Positions 35,814 through 44,169 of a stretch of 64,000 nt of DNA are shown piece after piece. The position numbers were made by a program, and so were the translations under genes. The notes beneath the pieces are model-generated. The model did no database searches and was not told where the DNA came from. It saw only the letters and a program-made list of their open reading frames with translations. The stretch is taken from the NCBI RefSeq assembly GCF_018784445.1, contig NZ_WQOH01000004.1:278330-342329 (forward strand). Direction: 5' to 3'. This DNA comes from Gemmiger formicilis. Its GTDB lineage: Bacteria > Bacillota > Clostridia > Oscillospirales > Ruminococcaceae. Position 1 is the first letter of the stretch, and each line of letters begins with the position of its first letter.

Positions 35814-37111
35814 GTATCACCATGACCACCGTTATCCTTTTCGCTGTGTTCGGCGTGCTGCTGTTCCTCGGCGTGCCCATCTCCATCAGCATTGTGGCGT
35901 CCTCCATCGTGACCGCTATGTCCACCCTGTCCTGGGATCAGATCACCTTTATCACGATGCAGAAGATGAACTCCGGCGTGGAGAGCTTCTCTCTGCTGGC
36001 CGTACCGCTGTTTATTCTGGCCGGCAACATCATGAACAACGGCGGTATCGCCAAGCGCCTGGTCAACTTTGCCCAGCTGTTCGTCGGCAAAATTCCCGGC
36101 TCTATGGCGCAGGCCAATATTCTGGGCAATATGCTGTTTGGCGCGCTGTCCGGTTCTTCCGTCGCCGCTGCGTCCGCCATGGGCGGCTGCATCAGCCCCA
36201 TTGAGGAGGAAAACGGCTACGACCCTGCCTACTCCGCCGCTGCCAACATTGCCTCTGCCCCCACGGGCCTGCTGATTCCCCCGACCTCCGCTTTCATCGT
36301 CTACTCCACCGTCGCGGGCGGTGTCTCCATTTCCACCCTGTTCATGGCCGGTTATATCCCCGGCATCCTGATGGGTCTGTGCTGCATGGTCGTCGCTTTC
36401 ATCGGCGCGAAGAAGGCCGGCATGAAGGCCACCGGCTTTGACCGCAGCCAGAGCGTGCTGAAAACCGTTTGGGACGCGGTTCCGTCCCTGCTGCTCATCG
36501 TTATCGTCATCGGCGGCATCGTCTCCGGTGTCTTTACCGCCACCGAGGGCGCAGGCATCGCGGTTCTGTACTGCCTGATCCTCTCCATCATCTATAAGAG
36601 CATCGACTTCAAGGGCTTCCTGAATATCCTGCTCAACTCCGCCAAGACGAGCGGCATCATCCTGTTCCTGATCTCCGCTTCCTCTGCCATGTCCTTCGTC
36701 ATGGCGTACTCCGGCATCCCGGCGGCTATCTCCAACGGTTTGATGAGCCTGACCGACAACAAGTATATCATCTTCCTGCTGATGAACATCATCCTGCTGG
36801 TTATCGGTATGTTCATGGACATCACCCCGGCTATCCTGATTTTCACCCCGATTTTCCTGCCCATCGCCACCAGCTTTGGCATGACCGAGATCCAGTTCGG
36901 CGTTATGCTGATCTTCAATATGTGCCTGGGCAACATCACCCCGCCGGTCGGCTCTGTCCTGTTTGTCGGCTGCGGTATCGGCCATGTCTCCATCGAGCAG
37001 GTCACGTCCAAGCTCATCCCCTACTTTGTGGCACTGGTGGCCGCCCTGCTGGCTGTCACCTACATCCCCGCGCTGTCCCTGGGCCTGCCCAGCCTGATGG
37101 GCCTGATTTGA
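35810..37111 (+). CDS. dctM: TRAP transporter large permease DctM
   Basis: The 433-residue protein has 11-12 helices and family stretches such as FILAGNIMNNGGIAKRLV, ASAMGGCISPIEEENGYDP, LLIPPTSAFIVYS, ITPAILIFTPIFLPIA and LGNITPPVGSVLFV. It is the Na+-driven translocation subunit. ATGA overlaps the dctQ stop. Next to a GH31 enzyme and an AraC regulator, the system may import a charged sugar product, but the ligand is not readable from sequence. Confidence 0.93.
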   Translation: MSITMTTVILFAVFGVLLFLGVPISISIVASSIVTAMSTLSWDQITFITMQKMNSGVESFSLLAVPLFILAGNIMNNGGIAKRLVNFAQLFVGKIPGSMAQANILGNMLFGALSGSSVAAASAMGGCISPIEEENGYDPAYSAAANIASAPTGLLIPPTSAFIVYSTVAGGVSISTLFMAGYIPGILMGLCCMVVAFIGAKKAGMKATGFDRSQSVLKTVWDAVPSLLLIVIVIGGIVSGVFTATEGAGIAVLYCLILSIIYKSIDFKGFLNILLNSAKTSGIILFLISASSAMSFVMAYSGIPAAISNGLMSLTDNKYIIFLLMNIILLVIGMFMDITPAILIFTPIFLPIATSFGMTEIQFGVMLIFNMCLGNITPPVGSVLFVGCGIGHVSIEQVTSKLIPYFVALVAALLAVTYIPALSLGLPSLMGLI

Positions 37112-37138
37112 GCGCAGCTTAACAGCTGACTAAAATAC

Positions 37139-37186
37139 GCAGCCCCCGCAGAAGGTTGACCTTTCTGCGGGGGCTGCGCTGTTTTT
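37139..37186 (+). terminator. Terminator after the TRAP operon
   Basis: GCAGCCCCCGCAGAA pairs with TTCTGCGGGGGCTGC (outer limits 37139-37177) and is followed by GTTTTT. Confidence 0.88.
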
Positions 37187-37187
37187 A

Positions 37188-37370
37188 GGGCGTTATATAC
37201 ATTGTCTGCCCGCTCTCCACGGCCTGGGGCAGCCCGGCGGGGAAGGTGCAGCCCACTGCCAGCGAGACCGTGCACCGCTCTCCGGGCGTGAGCAGCGGCG
37301 GCGCGATCTCCAACGGGCAAACGGTGAAAAACTTGTGTAAACAGCCCCTTGCGTTTCTGCCCGTATTGTG
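37188..37370 (-). pseudogene. Possible C-terminal fragment of a lost gene
   Basis: The minus strand has an open stretch ending EIAPPLLTPGERCTVSLAVG, then CTFPAGLPQAVESGQTMYI and TP-stop. It looks like the end of a beta-rich protein but has no start: an in-frame stop lies at about 37370, and the cobalamin promoter begins inside it. Probably a truncated gene; chance coding is possible. Confidence 0.3.
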
Positions 37371-37377
37371 TTATACT
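37349..37377 (+). promoter_or_regulatory. Promoter of the cobalamin riboswitch transcript
   Basis: TTGCGT (37349-37354), 17 bp and TATACT (37372-37377) directly precede the riboswitch. Confidence 0.75.
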
Positions 37378-37389
37378 CTACACCGTAAA

Positions 37390-37590
37390 ATTGAATACGA
37401 CAGCAGGTGCCTTTTTGCGCGGTTCCGCCGCACAGAAAAGGGTAAAAGGGAAGCGGGCGCAAATCCCGCACGATCTCGTCACTGTGATAAGGAAGCCTGC
37501 CGCCAGGGTGCGTTTGCACCGGTCACTGGGCATCAGCCCGGGAAGGCGGCGGTGGGTGTTGATCTTTCAGCCAGGAAACCTGCCCGCTGC
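37390..37590 (+). ncRNA. Cobalamin (B12) riboswitch
   Basis: The conserved elements appear in order: GCAGGTGCC of the basal stem at about 37402, AAAGGGAAGC at about 37445, GCAAATCCCGC, GTCACTGTGATAAGGAAGCC at about 37488, and a variable domain. The B12-box AGCCAGGAAACCTGCC at about 37569-37584 closes the basal stem. Adenosyl- or other cobalamin binding would switch off downstream expression. It lies upstream of cbiK. Confidence 0.95.
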
Positions 37591-37658
37591 CGGGTACGGG
37601 GGCGCACAGCTCCAAATCACGAGGAATTGGTTGTACCGCAAAGAACCTGCTGAAAGTA

Positions 37659-37707
37659 CGGGGTCTTTTTGTGTTGCCATTCTGCACGCAAAAAGGCCTC
37701 GTTTTTT
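37659..37707 (+). terminator. Expression-platform terminator of the riboswitch
   Basis: GGGGTCTTTTTGTG (from about 37660) pairs imperfectly with CACGCAAAAAGGCCTC (37685-37700) and is followed by GTTTTTT (37701-37707), a standard intrinsic terminator placed between the aptamer and cbiK. Confidence 0.7.
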
Positions 37708-37773
37708 GATAGGTGTGTTTTGCTGTGCCTTTCCGTGCCATGCAACGTTTTCAACAGGAAAGGAAGCAAACAC

Positions 37774-39030
37774 ATGAGAAAACGCAACCACAAAAAGCCT
37801 GCTGCCGTGCTGGCAGCCCTGGCCCTGACCACCGCACTGCTGGCTGGCTGCGGCAGCACCGCCGCTACCACCGAGAGCACGGCTGAGAGCACCGCTGCCA
37901 GCGAGAGCGAAGCCGTAAGCAGCGAGGAAACCGCAGATGAGGGAGATGCCGACGAAGTGGCCGCGAAAAACTGCGCCGATCTGATCGACGCCATCTATGT
38001 GCAGGAGCGCACCGACGACACCGACGCCCAGTGCGAGGCCGCCAAGGCTGCCTGGGACGCCCTGACCGACACCCAGAAGGAAATGGTCGAGGGCGAAAAT
38101 GCCGACCCCGAGTATTTCGGCCGTGACACCGGCGACGCCGGCAACGACGACCCCCGCAACGAGGATGAGATCGGCGAGAACGAGCTGCTGGTCGTCAGCT
38201 TCGGAACCTCCTTCAACGGCAGCCGCGCCGCTGACATCAAGGGCATCGAGGATGCCTTACAGGCCGCTTACCCCGATTGGAGCGTGCGCCGCGCCTTCAC
38301 CGCGCAGATCATCATTAACCATGTGCAGGCCCGCGACGGCGAGAAAATCGACAACATGGGCCAGGCTTTGGATCGCGCCGTTGCCAACGGCGTTAAGAAC
38401 CTGGTCGTCCAGCCCACCCATCTGATGCACGGCGCCGAGTATGACGAGATGTGCGAGGCCGTTGAGCAGTACAAGGACAAGTTCGAGAGCGTTGCCATCG
38501 CCGAGCCGCTGCTGGGCGAGGTTGGCGAGGATGCCACCGTCATCAACGCCGACAAGGAGGCTGTTGCCGCTGCCATCACCGCCGAGGCTGTCAAGGTCGC
38601 CGGGTATGACGATGCCGCTGCTGCCGCTGCTGACGGCACCGCCTTTGTGTTCATGGGCCACGGCACGTCCCACACCGCCAAGATCAGTTACAGCCAGATG
38701 CAGACCACCATGCAGACCTTGGGCTATGACAATGTGTTCATCGGCACTGTCGAGGGCGAGCCGGAGGACACCGCCTGCGACGCTGTCATCGAGAAGGTCA
38801 AGGAGGCCGGTTACACCAAGGTCATCCTGCGCCCGCTGATGGTCGTTGCCGGTGACCACGCCAACAATGACATGGCCGGCTCTGACGAGGATTCCTGGCT
38901 GAGCCAGTTCAACGCCGCTGGCTGCTTTGACAGTGTCGACACCCAGATCGCCGGTCTGGGCGAGATCGCCGATGTCCAGCAGCTCTACGTTGATCACACC
39001 AAGGCAGCTATCGACTCCCTGAACGGTTAA
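37774..39030 (+). CDS. cbiK: Lipoprotein sirohydrochlorin cobaltochelatase CbiK
   Basis: The C-terminal 270 residues are an anaerobic cobaltochelatase: LLVVSFGTSFNGSRAADIKG, the histidine-bearing QPTHLMHG (His216, His219) and the metal-site FMGHGTSH (His296, His300). These residues put Co2+ into sirohydrochlorin, the first dedicated step of the anaerobic pathway. Unlike cytoplasmic CbiK, it begins with a lipoprotein signal (TTALLAGCGS, Cys26) and a Ser/Glu-rich linker. A small helical module (CADLIDAIYVQERTDDTDAQ onward) sits before the enzyme domain. The protein should therefore sit on the outer face of the membrane. The ATG at 37774 follows GGAAAGGAAG; expression is controlled by the B12 riboswitch just upstream. 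Confidence 0.9.
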   Translation: MRKRNHKKPAAVLAALALTTALLAGCGSTAATTESTAESTAASESEAVSSEETADEGDADEVAAKNCADLIDAIYVQERTDDTDAQCEAAKAAWDALTDTQKEMVEGENADPEYFGRDTGDAGNDDPRNEDEIGENELLVVSFGTSFNGSRAADIKGIEDALQAAYPDWSVRRAFTAQIIINHVQARDGEKIDNMGQALDRAVANGVKNLVVQPTHLMHGAEYDEMCEAVEQYKDKFESVAIAEPLLGEVGEDATVINADKEAVAAAITAEAVKVAGYDDAAAAAADGTAFVFMGHGTSHTAKISYSQMQTTMQTLGYDNVFIGTVEGEPEDTACDAVIEKVKEAGYTKVILRPLMVVAGDHANNDMAGSDEDSWLSQFNAAGCFDSVDTQIAGLGEIADVQQLYVDHTKAAIDSLNG

Positions 39031-39042
39031 GTTTGATACATT

Positions 39043-39075
39043 CTGCCCGAAGGGAACGCCTTCGGGTAGTTTTTT
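39043..39075 (+). terminator. Terminator after cbiK
   Basis: CTGCCCGAAGG (39043-39053) pairs with CCTTCGGGTAG (39059-39069, one G-T pair) and is followed by TTTTTT. It separates cbiK from the rest of the cobalamin genes. A TAGAAT -10 candidate (39217-39222, extended TGT) without a clear -35 lies before the next gene. Confidence 0.85.
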
Positions 39076-39240
39076 GGTTTGGGGGATAGAAAGCCATTTT
39101 CGGTGGAGAGGGGAGGGATTCATCCCGCCCGCGCCGTATGCCGTTATTGCTCGATTTCCCCGTGTGCCGCCCATGCGCGGCTCCTGCCGTGCGGTGTTCC
39201 CTTAATTTATATATGTTAGAATAGAGACAGGAAGGTAACC

Positions 39241-40125
39241 ATGAAAAAACGCCAACTCGCATCCATCACACTGGCCGCCCTGCTGCTGGCGGGCTGCGGC
39301 GCATCCGCATCCACCACCGCCGAGAGTGCATCCGCGGCTGCCTCCACCGTGGAGACTGCCCCCGAAGCCACCGAGGCCCCCGCCGCAACCGAAGCCCCTG
39401 CCGCCGCCCTGCCCGACGGCGTTTACACCGCCGAGTTCAAGACCGACAGCAGTATGTTCCATGCCAGCGAGGCCGTGGACGGCATGGGTACCCTGACTGT
39501 GGAAAACGGCGTTATGACGTTCCACGTCAGCCTGCAATCCCAGAAAATCGTCAACCTGTACCTTGGCATGGCCGCCGACGCCCCCGACCACGAGAGCGAC
39601 TGGCTGCAGCCCACCGTTGACACCGTGACGTACTCCGACGGCACCAGCGACGAAGTCTACGGCTTTGATATCCCGGTGCAGGCCGTGGATACCGACTTCC
39701 AGCTGGCCATCCTGGGCACCAAGGGCACCTGGTACGACCACACCGTCAGCGTGGCCGATGCCCAGCCCGCCGCGGACGAAACCGCCGCCCCCGCTGAGAC
39801 GCCCGCCGACGGCAGCTATACCTGTGCCGTGACGCTGGAAGGCGGCAGCGGCCGCGCTACCGTCGAAAGCCCTGCCGCCCTGACCGTGGCCGACGGCGCG
39901 ATGACCGCCACCATCGTGTGGAGCAGCCCGAACTACGACTATATGCTCATCGACGGTGAAAAGTACCTGCCCACGAACACCGAAGGAAATTCCACGTTTG
40001 AGATCCCTGTCACCGCACTGGACACGGCGCTGGCCGTCACGGCAGACACTGTCGCCATGAGCACCCCGCACGAGATCGACTACACGCTGACTTTTGACAG
40101 CGCAACGCTGACTGCAGCCGAATGA
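39241..40125 (+). CDS. Tandem-domain surface lipoprotein of the cobalamin locus
   Basis: The 294-residue lipoprotein (LLLAGCGAS, Cys19) has a Thr/Ala/Glu-Pro linker (20-58) and two related beta-rich domains of about 105 residues. These are 59-170 (DGVYTAEFKTDSSMFH, YGFDIPVQAVDTDFQLAIL) and 185-290 (DGSYTCAVTLEGGSGRATV, WSSPNYDYMLIDGEKYLP, HEIDYTLTF). Both run from a DGxYT strand to a FDIPV/FEIPVTALDT strand. I do not know a firm family name; similar domains accompany metal-complex ABC uptake genes in clostridia. It precedes btuF-like and btuC-like genes and overlaps the former, so a role in catching corrinoid, cobalt or a related complex at the surface is a reasonable inference. Confidence 0.75.
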   Translation: MKKRQLASITLAALLLAGCGASASTTAESASAAASTVETAPEATEAPAATEAPAAALPDGVYTAEFKTDSSMFHASEAVDGMGTLTVENGVMTFHVSLQSQKIVNLYLGMAADAPDHESDWLQPTVDTVTYSDGTSDEVYGFDIPVQAVDTDFQLAILGTKGTWYDHTVSVADAQPAADETAAPAETPADGSYTCAVTLEGGSGRATVESPAALTVADGAMTATIVWSSPNYDYMLIDGEKYLPTNTEGNSTFEIPVTALDTALAVTADTVAMSTPHEIDYTLTFDSATLTAAE

Positions 40126-41240
40126 AGCGCACTTTACTTTTGACCCTGCCCGCCCTGCTGCTGGCAGGCTGCGCGGCGGCATCGGAACCAACAAAAACCG
40201 ACGCACTTGCGATAGAAAGCCGCTACCCTCTCGATTATGCGCAGCAGTTCACGGTGGACGAATGCGCGGGCGGGTACAGCCTTATCACCATCGACGGCAG
40301 CCGCTATCTGGTCGTACCCGAAGGGGCCGCCGTGCCCGCCGAACTGGACGACGACATTGTCGTTTTGCAGCAGCCTATCGAGAATATCTACCTCGTTTCT
40401 TCCTCCGCCATGGACCCCATCATCAGCATTGGTGGGCTGGGGGCGGTGGCACTCTCCGGCACGCAGGCCGAAAACTGGTATCTCGACGCTGCCCGCACCG
40501 CCATGGAACAGGGGCAAATTGTCTACGCGGGCAAGTACAGCGCCCCGGATTACGAGACGATTTTGGCCGCCGACTGCGGCCTTGCCATCGAAAACACGAT
40601 GATCTACCACACCCCCGAGGTGAAGGAGCAGCTGGAAAAATTCGGTGTGCCGGTGCTGGTCGAACGCTCAAGCTACGAGAGCGGTCCGCTGGCCCGCATG
40701 GAATGGGTCAAGCTCTACGGCATTTTGCTGGGCAAAACCAACGAAGCAGAGCGTGTTTTTGCGGATGCCGAGCAGCGCATCGCCCCTTTGGCGGACGAAG
40801 CCCCCACCGGCAAGACCGTCGCGTTTTTCTCCATCACCTCCAACAACCTTGCCACTGTGCGCAAAGGCGGCGATTACGTTGCCGAAATGATCAAGATGGC
40901 GGGCGGCAGTTACGCCTTTGCCGATTTGACCGATAGCGGCAACAACCTGGCGACCGTGAATATTTCGCTGGAAGATTTCTACGCCGGGGCCAAGGATGCC
41001 GACGTGCTGATTTATAACAGCACGATTGAGGGTGAACTACGCTCTATCGATGAATTGATTGCCAAATGCCCGATGCTGGCCGACTTCAAGGCTGTGCAAA
41101 GCGGCAATGTCTGGTGTACCGCGCAGAGCCTTTTCCAGCAGAGTATGGAACTGCCGGATTTGATCCTGGACATGAATAAGGTGTTCACCGAGGGCAACCC
41201 CAATGCCGATGAATTGAAATTTTTGACGAAACTGCAATAA
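40122..41240 (+). CDS. Corrinoid/metal-complex ABC transporter binding lipoprotein (BtuF/FecB-like)
   Basis: The 372-residue lipoprotein (LLLAGCAAA, Cys17) has a class III solute-binding fold with two lobes and a helical spine. Typical pieces are YETILAADCGLAIENTMIY, VPVLVERSSYESGPLARMEW, GDYVAEMIKMAGGSYAF and VKAVQSGNVW-like ADFKAVQSGNVWC near the end. The ligand class is siderophores, haem or cobalamin. Placement inside a cobalamin gene set, before a BtuC-type permease, points to a corrinoid or cobalt complex. ATGA overlap with the preceding lipoprotein gene. Confidence 0.88.
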   Translation: MKRTLLLTLPALLLAGCAAASEPTKTDALAIESRYPLDYAQQFTVDECAGGYSLITIDGSRYLVVPEGAAVPAELDDDIVVLQQPIENIYLVSSSAMDPIISIGGLGAVALSGTQAENWYLDAARTAMEQGQIVYAGKYSAPDYETILAADCGLAIENTMIYHTPEVKEQLEKFGVPVLVERSSYESGPLARMEWVKLYGILLGKTNEAERVFADAEQRIAPLADEAPTGKTVAFFSITSNNLATVRKGGDYVAEMIKMAGGSYAFADLTDSGNNLATVNISLEDFYAGAKDADVLIYNSTIEGELRSIDELIAKCPMLADFKAVQSGNVWCTAQSLFQQSMELPDLILDMNKVFTEGNPNADELKFLTKLQ

Positions 41241-41250
41241 GGACGATACC

Positions 41251-42270
41251 ATGCACACCCGAACACGCCTGACAATCGCATATTTCGCCATGGCGGCGGC
41301 CCTGCTGGCACTGTTTGCACTCAATCTCTTCTGGGGCAGCGTGGCGCTTTCCCCGGCGCAGGTCGTGGCCGCACTGCTGGGCCGCACCCCCGATGCGCTG
41401 ACCGCCAACATCCTGTACCAGCTGCGGCTGCCCCGGGCGGTTATGGTCGTGCTGCTGGGCGCGGCTTTGTCGGCGGCGGGCTACCTGCTGCAAACATTCT
41501 TTGCCAACCCCATTGCGGGGCCGTTCGTTATGGGCATTTCCAGCGGGGCCAAGTTGGCCGTCGCGCTGACGATGGTCGTGTTCCTCAACCGCGGGCTGCT
41601 CACCAACTCATGGACGCTGATTCTGGCGGCTTTCGCCGGGGCCATGGCGGCCATGCTGTTTGTGCTGGCTGTGGCGCGCCGCGTGCAGCGGATGAGTATT
41701 CTGGTCATCTGCGGCGTCATGATCGGCTACATCTGCTCGGCGGTCACGGATATCGTCGTGGCCTTCGCGCAGGATTCCAACATTGTCAACCTTCACAACT
41801 GGTCGATGGGCAGCTTCTCTGGCATGACCTGGGGCAACGTCACCACGGCAGCGGCCATTGTGCTGCCCTGCCTGGCAGCGGCGTTCCTGCTCTCCAAGCC
41901 GATGGCTGCCTACCAGATGGGCGAAAGCTACGCCGCCAGCGTCGGTGTGCCGGTGCGGGTGTTTTCGGTGGTGCTGGTGCTGCTGTCCAGTTTGCTGGCG
42001 GCCTGCGTCACGGCGTTTGCCGGGCCGATATCCTTTGTGGGTATCGCGGTGCCGCATTTGGTAAAACAAACGCTGGGCAGTGCAAAACCGCTGTATGTGC
42101 TGCCCGGCTGCGCTCTGGGCGGCGCGGCGTTCTGCCTGCTGTGTGACCTGATCGCCCGCAGCCTGTTTGCGCCGACAGAACTGTCGATCAGCTCGGTCAC
42201 GGCGGTGTTCGGTGCGCCGGTGGTCATCTGGCTGCTGGTGTGCCGCCACAGCGGGGAGGGAGCAGCATGA
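41251..42270 (+). CDS. Corrinoid/metal-complex ABC transporter permease (BtuC/FecCD family)
   Basis: The 339-residue protein has about ten helices and FecCD signatures: LPRAVMVVLLGAALSAAGYLLQ, NPIAGPFVMGISSGAKLAV, a coupling-region GESYAASVGVPV and FAGPISFVGIAVPHLVKQT. It is the membrane channel for the BtuF-like protein. It begins 10 bp after that gene and overlaps the ATPase-CbiD fusion at its stop (ATGA). Confidence 0.92.
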   Translation: MHTRTRLTIAYFAMAAALLALFALNLFWGSVALSPAQVVAALLGRTPDALTANILYQLRLPRAVMVVLLGAALSAAGYLLQTFFANPIAGPFVMGISSGAKLAVALTMVVFLNRGLLTNSWTLILAAFAGAMAAMLFVLAVARRVQRMSILVICGVMIGYICSAVTDIVVAFAQDSNIVNLHNWSMGSFSGMTWGNVTTAAAIVLPCLAAAFLLSKPMAAYQMGESYAASVGVPVRVFSVVLVLLSSLLAACVTAFAGPISFVGIAVPHLVKQTLGSAKPLYVLPGCALGGAAFCLLCDLIARSLFAPTELSISSVTAVFGAPVVIWLLVCRHSGEGAA

Positions 42271-44168
42271 GCTATTGCGAAACACAGGCCCTCGCCATCG
42301 GCTATGGCGCACCGCTGCTGCGGGACATTGCCCTGCACGCTGAGCGCGGCAAGATACTGGCCCTCATCGGCCCCAACGGCGCGGGCAAGTCCACCTTATT
42401 AAAGACGCTGGCGGCGCAGCTGCCCACACAGGGCGGTGCGGTGCTGCTGGACGGGCAAAACCTGGCCGCCTACACCCCCAACGCCCGCGCCCGCAAGCTG
42501 GCGCTGATGCTGCCCCACACGGCCCGCACCGAACTGACGACCTGCTTTGACGTGGCTGCTGCCGGGCGCTACCCTTACACCGGGCGGCTGGGTGTGCTCT
42601 CTGCCGCCGACAAACAGCAGGTGCGGGCCGCGCTGGAACTGGTGCAGGCCGCACCGCTGGCTGACCGGGATTTTACCAAGATCAGCGACGGCCAGCGCCA
42701 GCGCGTGCTGCTGGCCCGTGCCGTCTGCCAGCAACCGGAGATTTTGCTGCTGGATGAGCCTACGTCGTTTTTGGACGCAAAAGGCAAAGCGGAGCTGATG
42801 GCCATACTGCAAACGCTGGCCCATGGAAAAAACGTCGCTATCATCGTGACGCTGCACGAGTTGGAACTGGCGCAAAAGCTGGCCGATGCCGTCGTCTGCG
42901 TTGCGCCGTCCGGGGTATCCGGCGTGCTGACGCCGCAGGAGGCCTTTGCCGAGCAGAACATCCGCAGACTGTTTGATTTGACTGCCGAACAGTACGCCAT
43001 GCTGTTTAAAAATGGTGATACAAAGCCAAAGTTTGAGCACTATATCCGCAGCGGGCAAAAGCTGCTGCGCTGCGGCTACACCACCGGCACCTGTGCGGCG
43101 CTGGGGGCGGCGGGGGCGGCGCGGCTGCTGCTGACCGGCCATGTGCCGGAATCTGTCGGCCTGCGCACCCCCAAGGGCATCGTGGTCGAGGTCGCGCCGC
43201 AGTTCTGCCGCCCCACGGCGGACGGCGCAGAATGCGCCATTGTCAAGGACGGCGGCGACGATATCGACGCCACCACCGGCCTGCCGGTCGTTGCCGCGGT
43301 CACGCTGCTGCCGGATGCGCCGCGCACTGTCACCATCGACGGCGGCGCAGGTGTGGGCCGCGTGACAAAGCCCGGGCTGGATCAGCCGGTGGGTGCGGCA
43401 GCCATCAACCATGTGCCGCGCCAGATGATCACCGAGGCGCTGCTGCGGGAGGCTGACGCCGTGGGCTATGGCGGCGGCTTCGCGGTCACTGTCTCCATCA
43501 AGGGCGGCGCGGCTGCGGCCAAGCGCACCTTCAACCCGCATATCGGGGTCGAGGGCGGGCTGTCTGTGCTGGGTACCAGCGGTATCGTTGAGCCGATGAG
43601 CCAGCAGGCGCTTTTGGACACGCTGCAAATCGAAATCCATCAGGCCGCGCTGAAAAGCCGCCGCCTGATCCTGGCCCCCGGCAACTATGGGCTGGATTAT
43701 CTGGCTGCGCATATGCCGGAGTTGGCCAGAATTCCCGTCGTCAAAATCTCAAATTTTGTCGGTGAAGCGCTGGATATGGTGGCAACCGAACACTTTGCGG
43801 AAGTGCTGCTCGTCGGCCATGTGGGCAAGCTGGTCAAGCTGGCGGGCGGCATTATGAACACCCACTCCAAACAGGCTGATTGCCGCACTGAGCTGTTCTG
43901 CGCCCATGCGGCGCTCTGCGGGGCGGATGCGGCCACCTGCCGCGCCCTGATGGACGCAGCAACTACCGACGCATGCCTGGAAATTCTGGACGCTGCCAAC
44001 CTGCGCGAGCCGGTCGTGGCAAGCCTACTGGATGCCATCCAAACGCATATAGACCGCCGCGCGGCGGAGGCGTTTCGGGTGGGGGCGGTGCTGTTCTCCA
44101 ACCAGGCGGGGCCGCTGGGCCAGACAAAAACCGCCGATACACTGTTGAAAACGTGGAAAGGAGCCTGA
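42267..44168 (+). CDS. Fusion of corrinoid ABC ATPase (BtuD/FecE type) and CbiD
   Basis: One 633-residue protein joins two enzymes. Residues 1-255 are a FecE/BtuD ATPase: Walker A GPNGAGKST (about 34-42), a signature ISDGQRQRVLLARA (Asp replaces the first Gly), Walker B ILLLDEPTSFLD and VTLHELELA. After a short linker, residues 264-633 are full-length CbiD (LRCGYTTGTCAALGA, KDGGDDIDATTG, GYGGGFAVTVSIKGG, ISNFVGEALDM), the cobalt-precorrin-5B C1-methyltransferase. The reading frame is continuous, with no internal stop or start signal between the parts. It would tie corrinoid import to ring methylation. The frame is open from 42240, but the ATG at 42267 overlaps the permease stop. Confidence 0.93.
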   Translation: MSYCETQALAIGYGAPLLRDIALHAERGKILALIGPNGAGKSTLLKTLAAQLPTQGGAVLLDGQNLAAYTPNARARKLALMLPHTARTELTTCFDVAAAGRYPYTGRLGVLSAADKQQVRAALELVQAAPLADRDFTKISDGQRQRVLLARAVCQQPEILLLDEPTSFLDAKGKAELMAILQTLAHGKNVAIIVTLHELELAQKLADAVVCVAPSGVSGVLTPQEAFAEQNIRRLFDLTAEQYAMLFKNGDTKPKFEHYIRSGQKLLRCGYTTGTCAALGAAGAARLLLTGHVPESVGLRTPKGIVVEVAPQFCRPTADGAECAIVKDGGDDIDATTGLPVVAAVTLLPDAPRTVTIDGGAGVGRVTKPGLDQPVGAAAINHVPRQMITEALLREADAVGYGGGFAVTVSIKGGAAAAKRTFNPHIGVEGGLSVLGTSGIVEPMSQQALLDTLQIEIHQAALKSRRLILAPGNYGLDYLAAHMPELARIPVVKISNFVGEALDMVATEHFAEVLLVGHVGKLVKLAGGIMNTHSKQADCRTELFCAHAALCGADAATCRALMDAATTDACLEILDAANLREPVVASLLDAIQTHIDRRAAEAFRVGAVLFSNQAGPLGQTKTADTLLKTWKGA

Positions 44169-44169
44169 C

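Noticed and set aside
37193-37519. A 108-codon minus-strand frame over the riboswitch
   Set aside because: It runs through conserved cobalamin aptamer elements on the opposite strand and resembles no protein.
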